The notes beneath the pieces were generated by a model that ran no database searches, was not told the origin of the DNA, and saw nothing but the letters and a program-made list of their open reading frames with translations. A DNA stretch of 27,274 nucleotides from JABACD01 sp047639675 (lineage in GTDB: Bacteria; Planctomycetota; UBA1135; GCA-002686595): positions 1 to 27,274 of the forward strand of contig JBLIOI010000061.1 of assembly GCA_047639675.1 (NCBI GenBank), given 5' to 3'. Each line of letters begins with the position of its first letter. Position 1 is the first letter of the stretch. Below, in pieces: positions 14,790 through 22,420 of this stretch. The position numbers were made by a program, and so were the translations under genes.

Positions 14790-15851
14790 ATGGACGAGTA
14801 CGAGGCGATGAATTCAAACGAGACAAGCAATTTGGCAGCTTCCGGTTGGGAAGCACGCCTGGATGACCTGGCCCGGACTGTGCGCCTAGCCGCTCTCCGG
14901 CAACTGCGCGGCGAGAAGCGCCCTGGAGAGGTTCGAGCGCCAATCTCCAAGGGCATGGCGGACGTGACCTTTGCCCTCGATAAAGCTACCGAGGACGCGC
15001 TGGAGATCTGGGTGCAAGGGGTTGCGGCACAGGAAAGCTTATCTGTATTTAGCGAAGATAGGGGCTGGTCGCACCGAGGACCGGATGGGGCCGGCGGAGT
15101 CCTCGAGCTCCCGGGATTCGACCACGGCGGTCCCCGGCTTGTGATCGACCCGGTGGACGGCACTCGCAACCTGATGGCCGACCTGCGCTCTGCTTGGACA
15201 GTGATTGCACTTTGCGGACCAGGATCGGGCCAGCCAAGAATGAGCGATGTGCAACTAGGCCTGATCGGTGAGCTGCCTGATTCCCGCGCGGCCAGATTTC
15301 GAATTCTGTCGGCAAGTTTGGGCGCAGGAGCTCGCATCGAAGAGCGAGATGTTGAATCCGACGAAGTGTGCAGTTCCGCCGAACTCTGCGTCGACGACGA
15401 CCAGCGTGTCGAGCATGGCTACTTCAGCATCTTCCGCTACTCCCCCATCCAGCGACCACTCTTAGCCCAACTTGAAGCTGGGTTCTTCGCGCGTCTTGAA
15501 GAGCACGAAGGCGCGGACACTCACTATTGCTACGACGATCAGTATATTTCCAACGGTGGTCAACTGGCGCTCTTGTGCCTTGGGACCTATCGCTTCATCG
15601 CCGACTTGCGAGCAGACTTCGCGCGCTTCGTTACAGGAGACTGCACAACATCCAAGCCCTATGACTCAGCCGGTGCCATCCTGGTCGCGCGTGAAGCGGG
15701 TTGCGTGCTGCGAGATGCGAACGGTGATCAGCTTGATTTCCCCTTGGACGGCAAGACCCCTGTGTCCTTCGTGGGCTACGCCAATGAAGCGAGCGCCAGG
15801 CGTATGGGGCCACACCTAGCCGCTGCTCGCACACAAATTATATCGACCTAA
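14790..15851 (+). CDS. Inositol monophosphatase-family phosphatase
   Basis: A Mg-dependent phosphatase of the IMPase/FIG superfamily; substrate unknown (inositol monophosphate, a nucleotide 3'-phosphate and others are possible). Seen in sequence are the SED acid residues in VFSEDRGW, the metal-binding signature VIDPVDGTRNL (family WxxDPxDGTxN), and the second motif PYDSAGAILVAREAGC (family WDxAAGxxIxxEAGG, with Tyr for Trp). About 353 residues from the ATG at 14790, longer than typical 260-280-residue IMPases. The extra length sits in the middle and includes an EVCSSAELCVDDDQ segment. Start candidates are GTG 14754, ATG 14790 and ATG 14808; none has a convincing ribosome site and the fold begins after all of them. 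Divergent from trxB. Confidence 0.8.
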   Translation: MDEYEAMNSNETSNLAASGWEARLDDLARTVRLAALRQLRGEKRPGEVRAPISKGMADVTFALDKATEDALEIWVQGVAAQESLSVFSEDRGWSHRGPDGAGGVLELPGFDHGGPRLVIDPVDGTRNLMADLRSAWTVIALCGPGSGQPRMSDVQLGLIGELPDSRAARFRILSASLGAGARIEERDVESDEVCSSAELCVDDDQRVEHGYFSIFRYSPIQRPLLAQLEAGFFARLEEHEGADTHYCYDDQYISNGGQLALLCLGTYRFIADLRADFARFVTGDCTTSKPYDSAGAILVAREAGCVLRDANGDQLDFPLDGKTPVSFVGYANEASARRMGPHLAAARTQIIST

Positions 15852-15856
15852 GGGAC

Positions 15857-17569
15857 TCAGCGTGAGTCACGCGCCACATCAAATCGTTTCAGCATGCGAC
15901 CTCCAATCCAGGCGAGCAATCCATCGAGAAGCAGCAAAACGCAGAAAGCGAAGGCTGCTGCAACCCAAGCGGAACTCTCCATTGAAGCAGCAAGGTACTC
16001 ACTCCCAACGTAGAGAATCCCAGCGGCCGTCAACGCCACTACGCAAGCGGTCGTCCCGATCAGCAGGATGCGCAGGAAGAACAACACCAGAGTTCTTCCT
16101 GTGTGATGCAAGCCGCCCTCTTGCCCGGGAACAAAGCGAACTGGCGCGAAGAGAAAGACTGCATTGTCGATTGCTAACCAAGCGAATGTAATGAACGGTA
16201 GCGCTATCGGGACTAGCAGCACAGCTGGCACGAATTGGTCCAGAATCAACATACGCAGAATGATCGCTATCGAGAGCAATCCGCTAATCAAAAGCACCAG
16301 AGGTAGCAGTGTGCCCACGAAGATACGCACATTCGATGCGGGCCAGGCCTTGATCTGAACCATTCGATCGAGGTCGGATCGAAAGTCAAAGCGCAGGATT
16401 CCGGCCAGATAAGTAATCCCTAGAAAACAGATCAGGCAAGAACTACCCAAAGCCATTTCTAGTGACTCCTCCTCGTTCACCTTGCCCGCCAATACGCTGA
16501 CGCCGATCGTAACTAGAGCCACAATAAACACGCCAGCCGCCAATGTCCCGCGCGCCTTGCGCAGCACTGAAATGAACTTAACCCAAGCGACGGCGCCTAC
16601 TGGCCCGCGACCAAATAAATGCGGAATTCGCCACCCTACGGTGTGCTCCGAGGGTTTGCCGCCGGTGAAGAAGTTTCCCCGACGAACTTGCGACAAGCGC
16701 TTCGCGATTGCCTCGGAGGTCTCTAGCGAATTCTCGCGGTAATCGATCGGCAACCTCGCCGTCACTTCAAACAGAATCACTCCGAGAACCATGCAAGCGG
16801 CACCCCACGCTAAGAACTCTGTAACAGTCGTAGCTGCCATCATCTCGGCCCACGGCCGCATGGGTAAGAGCAGCGCTTGCAGTACAGGATTCTTGAAGAG
16901 GTCCTCGCCCGAGAACTCGAGACTCAGGTTTCCGAGCAGGGGATCAGTGATTCGTCCGCCAAATATAACGGCCATCACCAGGAGCCAGACAAGAAGCCCG
17001 AGAATGACCCGGAGCGAAGTCAGACTGCGACGACGCAACAAGTTCCCGAGGCGACTCTCTGCACCGCCCAAGAGGAGCGAAAGACCCTGCCTAACGATTC
17101 CCAAGGTCATTATTGCAGTCATCGCCCCCAGGAATCCAAAGACTGGATTGGGCATGCGTTGAAAGGTCAACAGGCCCAACATCAGAGCTCCGAATAAGGA
17201 ACGAGCCAAGTCGACAATCATCCGATAGCGGACGAGATCACTGCGAGAAACGGGTGCAGCGAATAGTCGCTCGATGTCTTGTTTGGGCAAATAGACGCCG
17301 CGGACCGACACTGCCGAAACAATGGTGAGCAAGGCGAAGATCCCCATGGCGACCTGCGTCCAATTTCGCACGATCTCCGGGCTAGTGGCAGCGGCAGGCG
17401 AGACGTTTTTCCAAGCCAGCATTGAGGCAATCCAAGCGATGCCAAGGCCAGCACCGACCAAGCCAAATAAGCAACCCGAAGGAGACTTCAGCTTGCGTAG
17501 TTGACGGCGTGCTGAGCCACGCAATTTCATGAGCGCCAGCTCGAGAAGTACCCGGTTCCCGAAGATCAC
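15857..17569 (-). CDS. ABC exporter membrane subunit
   Basis: A 570-residue polytopic membrane protein with roughly 10-12 hydrophobic segments (for example GLVGAGLGIAWIASMLAW, FALLTIVSAVSVRGVYL, LLVWLLVMAVIFGG, LAAGVFIVALVTIGVSVLAG, LLPLVLLISGLLSIAIIL). It resembles the putative ABC-exporter permeases found beside ABC-2-type ATPases. It includes YLPKQDIERLFAAPVSRSDLVRYR, a cytoplasmic segment typical of this group. Its start is GTG at 17569, overlapping the upstream ATPase stop by GTGA (17566-17569), so the pair is translationally coupled and surely one transporter. The cargo is unknown. An alternative internal ATG lies at 17530. Confidence 0.8.
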   Translation of the reverse strand: MIFGNRVLLELALMKLRGSARRQLRKLKSPSGCLFGLVGAGLGIAWIASMLAWKNVSPAAATSPEIVRNWTQVAMGIFALLTIVSAVSVRGVYLPKQDIERLFAAPVSRSDLVRYRMIVDLARSLFGALMLGLLTFQRMPNPVFGFLGAMTAIMTLGIVRQGLSLLLGGAESRLGNLLRRRSLTSLRVILGLLVWLLVMAVIFGGRITDPLLGNLSLEFSGEDLFKNPVLQALLLPMRPWAEMMAATTVTEFLAWGAACMVLGVILFEVTARLPIDYRENSLETSEAIAKRLSQVRRGNFFTGGKPSEHTVGWRIPHLFGRGPVGAVAWVKFISVLRKARGTLAAGVFIVALVTIGVSVLAGKVNEEESLEMALGSSCLICFLGITYLAGILRFDFRSDLDRMVQIKAWPASNVRIFVGTLLPLVLLISGLLSIAIILRMLILDQFVPAVLLVPIALPFITFAWLAIDNAVFLFAPVRFVPGQEGGLHHTGRTLVLFFLRILLIGTTACVVALTAAGILYVGSEYLAASMESSAWVAAAFAFCVLLLLDGLLAWIGGRMLKRFDVARDSR

Positions 17570-18393
17570 GATCCTTTGGCTTCTGAGATATCTGCGGCCT
17601 GTGCGCCATCGCCCGTCGCAGCCATGAAGATCTCTTCCAAGCTCCCCACTCCCCCTTCTACATGCAAAGCGCGAGCTTCCTCCAAACTCCCACGAAAGAC
17701 CAACTTGCCTTGATCGATGATCAAGAGGCTGTCCGCCAACTCCTCGATCAGCTCAAGTAGGTGGGAAGATAAGATGACCGCAGCTCCATTAGCGGCGATG
17801 CTCCGGATCGCATCCTTGGCTGCCCGGATTCCACGTGGATCGAGCCCCGAAAGCGGCTCGTCCATCAAAATCACTTTCGGGTGCGACATCCACGCACAAC
17901 TGAAAGCGAGTTTCTGGCGCATGCCACGCGAGAGTTCGCCCCCCAATGCATCGCGTTTGGCGGTCAACTCAAAACGTTCGAGCAGAGCATCGCATTCCGG
18001 CTCCCAATTCCTGATGCCGTACAACTGCGCGGTGAATTCTACGTGCTCACGCACGGTCAAAGTATCGAAGGGCTGCGGATCATCCGGCACCCAAGCGAGA
18101 CACCTCTTGGCTTCAACCTCCTCGCTTTGAAGATCAAAGCCAACGACCTCGACTTGTCCTGACTGCAAGGGCAAGACCCCTGCAATCGAGCGCAAAGCCG
18201 TCGTCTTGCCCGCCCCATTGGGGCCGACAAGACCCAAGATTTCCCCGGCGCGTATGCCGAACGACAAGTCATCGACTGCAACCGTATCACTATAGCTGCG
18301 CGACAAGTTCCGCACGCGTAAGACGAACGGCGCCGAAGTCTCAATAGACTCCTCCCCCTCGGGAAGAACCGGATTCGAATCAAACTCAACCAC
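17566..18393 (-). CDS. ABC transporter ATP-binding protein
   Basis: The cytoplasmic motor of a probable ABC-2-type exporter; its permease is the next gene. The 275-residue product has Walker A GPNGAGKTT, the Q-loop region near WVPDDPQPFDTLTV, the signature LSRGMRQKLAF, Walker B VILMDEPLSGLD and the H-loop SSH. This is the single-domain layout of the CcmA/NatA-type group, with an acidic N-terminal extension of about 20 residues before the first strand (VLRVRNLSRSYSDTVAVDDL). The GTG start at 18393 overlaps the end of the MmgE/PrpD gene by 8 bp, and its stop overlaps the permease start by 4 bp. A later in-frame start would remove part of the extension, so the true N-terminus is somewhat uncertain. 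Confidence 0.93.
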   Translation of the reverse strand: MVEFDSNPVLPEGEESIETSAPFVLRVRNLSRSYSDTVAVDDLSFGIRAGEILGLVGPNGAGKTTALRSIAGVLPLQSGQVEVVGFDLQSEEVEAKRCLAWVPDDPQPFDTLTVREHVEFTAQLYGIRNWEPECDALLERFELTAKRDALGGELSRGMRQKLAFSCAWMSHPKVILMDEPLSGLDPRGIRAAKDAIRSIAANGAAVILSSHLLELIEELADSLLIIDQGKLVFRGSLEEARALHVEGGVGSLEEIFMAATGDGAQAADISEAKGS

Positions 18394-19756
18394 GGAAGGC
18401 CAGAAGTTCCATAAAGCGACGCGCCGAGATGGCGGGGAGTTGGGCGATCGCCTCGCGAATCTCCTCCTTCTGTCCGTCCGGAACTTCCGAGCCGCACATG
18501 GCGTTGAACTTGGCGTCCATTTGCTCGTCGCTCATCGGATTACGCGGATCGCCGATCGGGAAATCTATCTGCTTCTCAAACTTACGGCCAGCGCTGGCAT
18601 CGACTGCCACGTGGCAGCGCTGGAGCGCTGGGAAAGCCGCCTCGAAGTCCAGGTTGGCCGAGACCTTGATCTTATTCAGGTTCATGCGAATGCGCGGATC
18701 CTGAATGATGTCCTTCTCGAACAAGTCCGGAGTCACGCGGCCATAAGCCAAAGCCGCGGCGATGCAATAAGGCAAGGAGTGACCCGCAGTCTCGCGCGTT
18801 TGCGGATCGTACTTGCTCGGATCTGAGAGGATATCCGCGGCCTTGACCAACGTTTGAATACGAACCTCTTCGATGTCCTCGGCCGCCAAGTCGTTCTCGG
18901 CACAAATCGTGAGTACGCAGGAGATCGGTGCGTGGGTCAGAGATTCCGTCGAAAAAGCCTTCATGCCGCAATTCAGAATGCGCCAGCTATCGCCCAAGCC
19001 ATCCGTCAAGATCTCAAGCTTCCACTCGGGTCCGGAAGTCTCGGCTAGGCCTTCCTTGCCGCAGAAAACCTGTTCTGGTCCTTCGTAACCAGCGCGTGCA
19101 AGCAAGGCTGCCCATGCGCCGGCTTGCGTAGCCATCGGGTCGACGGTGTTCTTCATCATGGTCAACTTGCCTGCGGAGACGCAGCCAAGTGTCCCGTGAC
19201 GCGAACCGGCAATCCCGATGGCGTGCATGGTTTGATCCTCGGTAAGTCCGAGAACTTTAGAGCAAGCCCAGGCCGCTGCGAAGGCGGTGAGAGTTGCATG
19301 GTGCCAACCGCGCTCGTGGATTCCAGGGAAGGCCGCTTCGCACAATCGCATTTCGAGCTCGTAGGCCAAGGCAATTGCCAGAACCACATCCTCGCCGCTC
19401 GCATCCACCGATTCCGCACAAGCCCAGACACCAGGAATGATGTCTGAGGGGTGGCTCGGATCCTGCTTCCAGTAAATGTCGTTGTAGTCGAGTGCACGCA
19501 CGGCCAAGGCGTTGAGGAACGAAGCCGAAACTACATTCGCCATCCGACCGGAACCGATGATTCGACACTGAGACTCACCGCCGAGTTCACGATCAACCTT
19601 GTCTGCAATCCCGTAATCGTGCGTACGCACGCCACCGAAGGCACAGCTGACGGTGTCGTAAACGAAGCGTTGTACGGAGGAAACGACTTCAGCGGGCAAG
19701 TCGGCAAAGGTGACCTGAGAAGAAAAAGCGGCGAGTTTCTGACTGACAGTACCCAT
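18386..19756 (-). CDS. MmgE/PrpD family protein (2-methylcitrate dehydratase-like)
   Basis: A 456-residue member of the MmgE/PrpD family, whose best-known members dehydrate 2-methylcitrate in propionate degradation; other members act on other substrates (for example cis-aconitate). Evidence is the N-terminal helical region ending VYDTVSCAFGG, ALDYNDIYWKQDPSHPSD (the family's D-x-x-D ... HP.D element), GWHHATLTAFAAA, and RETAGHSLPYCIAAAL, which is a family hallmark. C-terminal residues form the smaller alpha/beta domain. It starts at the ATG 19756 without a clear ribosome site, 44 bp after the broken dehydrogenase, and overlaps the ABC ATPase by 8 bp. No prpB or prpC is present here, so the substrate cannot be assigned. 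Confidence 0.9.
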   Translation of the reverse strand: MGTVSQKLAAFSSQVTFADLPAEVVSSVQRFVYDTVSCAFGGVRTHDYGIADKVDRELGGESQCRIIGSGRMANVVSASFLNALAVRALDYNDIYWKQDPSHPSDIIPGVWACAESVDASGEDVVLAIALAYELEMRLCEAAFPGIHERGWHHATLTAFAAAWACSKVLGLTEDQTMHAIGIAGSRHGTLGCVSAGKLTMMKNTVDPMATQAGAWAALLARAGYEGPEQVFCGKEGLAETSGPEWKLEILTDGLGDSWRILNCGMKAFSTESLTHAPISCVLTICAENDLAAEDIEEVRIQTLVKAADILSDPSKYDPQTRETAGHSLPYCIAAALAYGRVTPDLFEKDIIQDPRIRMNLNKIKVSANLDFEAAFPALQRCHVAVDASAGRKFEKQIDFPIGDPRNPMSDEQMDAKFNAMCGSEVPDGQKEEIREAIAQLPAISARRFMELLAFRG

Positions 19757-19800
19757 GAAGTGCTTGAAATCGATTTGTGCGGAATAGGTGGTTGGAGCTC

Positions 19801-20123
19801 TCAGACAGCCAATGAGGTCAGATTGCGCGCAACCTCTTCAGTCACTTCAAGGCTGCTATTTATGCCGCCCATGTCGTAGGTCCGAATCTTACCTTCAGCT
19901 GTGGTCTTGCCCATCGCACCAAACAAGGCTACATCAACTCCACCGAGAATCTCAAGGCTCCGATCCGGCAGAGGATTGCCTGCCTGCTTCCAGAATTTCC
20001 AACCGATGTCGGCGTGGACGTATTCGGCGTCAAATTCCATAGGGTCGAGAACAATCGTCGCCGCTTCCATTACGTCGTTAGCGATGCCGTCGCCGGGCAT
20101 CCAAGCAATTCTCGACTTGCCAT
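19801..20123 (-). pseudogene. Isocitrate/isopropylmalate dehydrogenase-family remnant (internal deletion plus 1-base shift)
   Basis: A broken member of the isocitrate/isopropylmalate dehydrogenase family. The open frame (up to 20123, ending at 19801) has the family N-terminus: KSRIAWMPGDGIANDVMEAA, then AEYVHADIGWKFW, NPLPDRSLEIL and DVALFGA. Directly after LFGA it continues with what matches the family's extreme C-terminus, AEGKIRTYDMGGINSSLEVTEEV. Some 250 central residues with the active site are missing. In addition, the natural start ATGGCAAGTCG (20123-20113), preceded by AGGA at 8-base spacing, is out of frame with the rest. One extra A (ATG GCA AAG TCG...) would restore MAKSRIAW, the expected N-terminus. 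Only about 100 residues remain of about 350-400. A functional short protein starting at the in-frame ATG 20100 is possible but unlikely. Confidence 0.8.
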
Positions 20124-20131
20124 ATTACGAT

Positions 20132-20135
20132 TCCT
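20132..20135 (-). promoter_or_regulatory. Shine-Dalgarno AGGA of the broken dehydrogenase
   Basis: AGGA on the minus strand, 8 bases before the ATG at 20123. It marks the ancestral start codon, which now leads into a 16-codon frame ending in TAA because of the one-base shift. Confidence 0.55.
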
Positions 20136-20356
20136 GCTCGCGCAGGCTTCCTTCCTTTTGGGTGTGTTTTGAGTCCTCGCCGGACCGCCTCCTGTCGGCA
20201 TCTAGTCCGAGGGGCGCAAGGGTACTTTCCCCCATGGCCAACCGCCACAAGAGAGCCGCCTTCATCCGGCTCGATCCTGCTTATTGACTCTTCCCGGCTC
20301 AACGCGCCTGATGGCAGGCAGAACACTGCCCGACGGTCATCCTCTCGCACCCGGCC

Positions 20357-21112
20357 ATGCCCGAATTCCAACTTATCGCCCACCGCGGCTTCCCCCAGCG
20401 CTATCCGGACAATTCCCTCTCAGGAATCATTGCCGCCTTGGACGCTGGCGCTACTTACCTGGAAGTCGATGTTCAGCTTTCGACCTCCGGCACGCCCTAC
20501 CTATTCCATGACGAATCGCTCAAGCGAGTCTCTGGCTTCGAAGGGAAGCTGGTGGAGCTTGATGACGAAGGTGTCTCCAAATTGCGCGCTTCCGAGGCCG
20601 CACGCTTTGGTGAACAGTTCGCCGACGAGCCGATCGCGAAGCTCCGGCATCTAGCCCAAGAGCTGAGCCTACGTCCCGAAGTCTTCACCTTCGTCGAGAT
20701 CAAACCGATCGCCCTCGATACTTTCGGTGTTGGCCATGTGGTCGAAAAAGTGGCCGAGTGCCTCAAGGACTTGGAGGGAAAAGTCGCGATCATCTCTTTC
20801 TCCGCCCCTTGCCTGCGAGCCGTGCGCGAGTTGACATCCCACCCCATCGGCTTGATCCTCGAGACTTGGGAACAACTGGAGACGGACGCCCGAGAGCTGA
20901 ACGGAGAGTATATCTTCTGCAACCATGAGAAGCTCCCGGCGCAGGGCCAGATTAAAATGGACGCCAAGTTAGCGGTGTACGAAGTCATCGACCCAACCCT
21001 CGCAACGAAACTTGTTGAACGCGGAGCACAGTTCGTCGAGACATTCAACTATCCAGAGATGAGTGCAGCGCTCGGACTGAACAAGACTCCTCGCAAGAGG
21101 TCACGACGTTGA
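20357..21112 (+). CDS. Glycerophosphodiester phosphodiesterase
   Basis: Hydrolyses glycerophosphodiesters (deacylated phospholipids) to glycerol-3-phosphate and an alcohol. The 251-residue product shows the family's metal and catalytic motifs: AHRGFPQRYPDNSLSG (8-23, with the HRG and N), YLEVDVQLS..GTPYLFHDESL (the E-x-D and HD residues) and VEIKP. There is no signal peptide, so it is the cytoplasmic (UgpQ-like) type. The ATG at 20357 has no clear ribosome site. Its stop overlaps the TTG start of the downstream glycerol-3-phosphate dehydrogenase by TTGA (21109-21112). This ties product to consumer: the G3P released would be oxidised by the next enzyme. The 230 bp upstream, shared with the divergent dehydrogenase remnant, shows no promoter I can defend. 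Confidence 0.93.
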   Translation: MPEFQLIAHRGFPQRYPDNSLSGIIAALDAGATYLEVDVQLSTSGTPYLFHDESLKRVSGFEGKLVELDDEGVSKLRASEAARFGEQFADEPIAKLRHLAQELSLRPEVFTFVEIKPIALDTFGVGHVVEKVAECLKDLEGKVAIISFSAPCLRAVRELTSHPIGLILETWEQLETDARELNGEYIFCNHEKLPAQGQIKMDAKLAVYEVIDPTLATKLVERGAQFVETFNYPEMSAALGLNKTPRKRSRR

Positions 21113-22269
21113 CCGCAGAATACGACTTCACAGTCATCGGCGGTGGTATTCACGGCGTCGGTGTGGCTCAAGCCGCCGCAGCTGCCGGATACAAGGTTGT
21201 ACTTCTGGAACAATCGTCGCTAGCTGCGGGAACGTCGAGCAAGTCCAGCAAGCTAATCCATGGTGGGCTGCGCTACCTCGAGAGCTTCGAGTTCAAGCTG
21301 GTGCGAGAATCGCTCAGCGAACGCACGACGCTTCTGCGCATCGCCCCTAATCTTGTCCACTACATCCCCTTCTACATTCCGATCTACAAGGAGACTAAGC
21401 GGCGCCCTTGGCAGGTTCGAGCCGGTTTAACGCTCTACTCCCTTCTCGCAGGATTCCAACCGGACTCGCGCTTCTCCGTCTTGCCAAAGAGCCGTTGGAA
21501 GGATCTCGACGGCCTGCGCACCGACGGATTGCAGCAGGTCTTCCAATACAACGATGCTCAAACCGACGACGCGCTACTCACCCAGGCCGTGATGAAGTCC
21601 GCAATGGATCTTGGCGCCCAATTTTGTTGTCCGGCCGAATTCCGCCAAGCAACGCGCATCGACTCGGGCTATCGAGTCAACTACTTCCAATCCGGTAAGG
21701 AGCGCGAACACACAACAAACATCTTGGTCAACGCGGCCGGTCCGTGGGTCAATGACACTCGCAGTCGCGTCCTGCCCGAGCCCCCCGGTATCGAAGTGGA
21801 TCTCGTTCAAGGTACGCACATTGAGCTCCCCGGACAGGTCGCGCGTGGCATCTACTACACCGAGGCTCCGAGCGACCAGCGGGCCGTCTTCACGATGCCG
21901 TGGAAGGGACACACCTTGGTGGGAACGACGGAGCACTTCCACGAAGGCGATCCGGCTAGCAGTGCCCCCACTGCAGAGGAGGTTGAGTATCTACGCGAAA
22001 CCTATCTCGCCCACTTCCCTCAAGCTGACGCGACAGTCCTTCACTCTTGGGCAGGCTTGCGTGTACTCCCGCGCGCCAGGGGCTCAGCCTTCAAGCGCAC
22101 TCGCGAGACCATCTACAGGCGCGACAACCCGAAGGATCCGCACTACATCGCGATCTACGGCGGCAAGCTGACCGGCTACCGTGCCGCCGCGGAGAAGGTC
22201 ATGGAGCGCGTCAAAGCCTCCTTGCCCGCGCGCGAATCGAAAGCGGACACGCGCACGCTGGAGCTTTGA
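21109..22269 (+). CDS. glpD: FAD-dependent glycerol-3-phosphate dehydrogenase (short form)
   Basis: Membrane-associated flavoenzyme oxidising glycerol-3-phosphate to dihydroxyacetone phosphate. The 386-residue product has the FAD motif VIGGGIHGVGVAQAAAAAGY (9-28), LLEQSSLAAGTSSKSSKLIHGGLRYLE (the GTSS.S..liHGGlRYL hallmark), VNAAGPWVND, GTTEHFHEGDP, LPRARG and IYGGKLTGYRAAAEKV. It ends there, so the C-terminal alpha-helical domain of E. coli-type GlpD (about 500 aa) is absent. The downstream sequence holds no continuation in any frame, so it is a short form rather than a frameshifted gene. The TTG start overlaps the phosphodiesterase stop by 4 bp. The symbol reflects function rather than proven orthology. 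Confidence 0.88.
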   Translation: MTAEYDFTVIGGGIHGVGVAQAAAAAGYKVVLLEQSSLAAGTSSKSSKLIHGGLRYLESFEFKLVRESLSERTTLLRIAPNLVHYIPFYIPIYKETKRRPWQVRAGLTLYSLLAGFQPDSRFSVLPKSRWKDLDGLRTDGLQQVFQYNDAQTDDALLTQAVMKSAMDLGAQFCCPAEFRQATRIDSGYRVNYFQSGKEREHTTNILVNAAGPWVNDTRSRVLPEPPGIEVDLVQGTHIELPGQVARGIYYTEAPSDQRAVFTMPWKGHTLVGTTEHFHEGDPASSAPTAEEVEYLRETYLAHFPQADATVLHSWAGLRVLPRARGSAFKRTRETIYRRDNPKDPHYIAIYGGKLTGYRAAAEKVMERVKASLPARESKADTRTLEL

Positions 22270-22420
22270 AGCCTTGCGAGCTTCTGAATCTTCCCACCTC
22301 GTCGGGAGCGCAAGTGCCATGTAAGCCCCTTGGCTGACCCCTTGCTGATCCTCCTCTCGTTGATCTAGGGAGTCTTTTCATCGGGGCTACGAGATCAGCT
22401 GCGGCTAGAATGCGCCCCCC

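Noticed and set aside
20143..20356. Promoter TTGACT near 20285 for the phosphodiesterase gene
   Set aside because: The hexamer at the correct distance (CCTGAT) is a poor -10, so the match is no better than chance.
22270..22420. Frameshifted C-terminal domain of the glycerol-3-phosphate dehydrogenase
   Set aside because: None of the frames after the stop shows GlpD-like C-terminal sequence, and the protein ends at a natural boundary for short family members.
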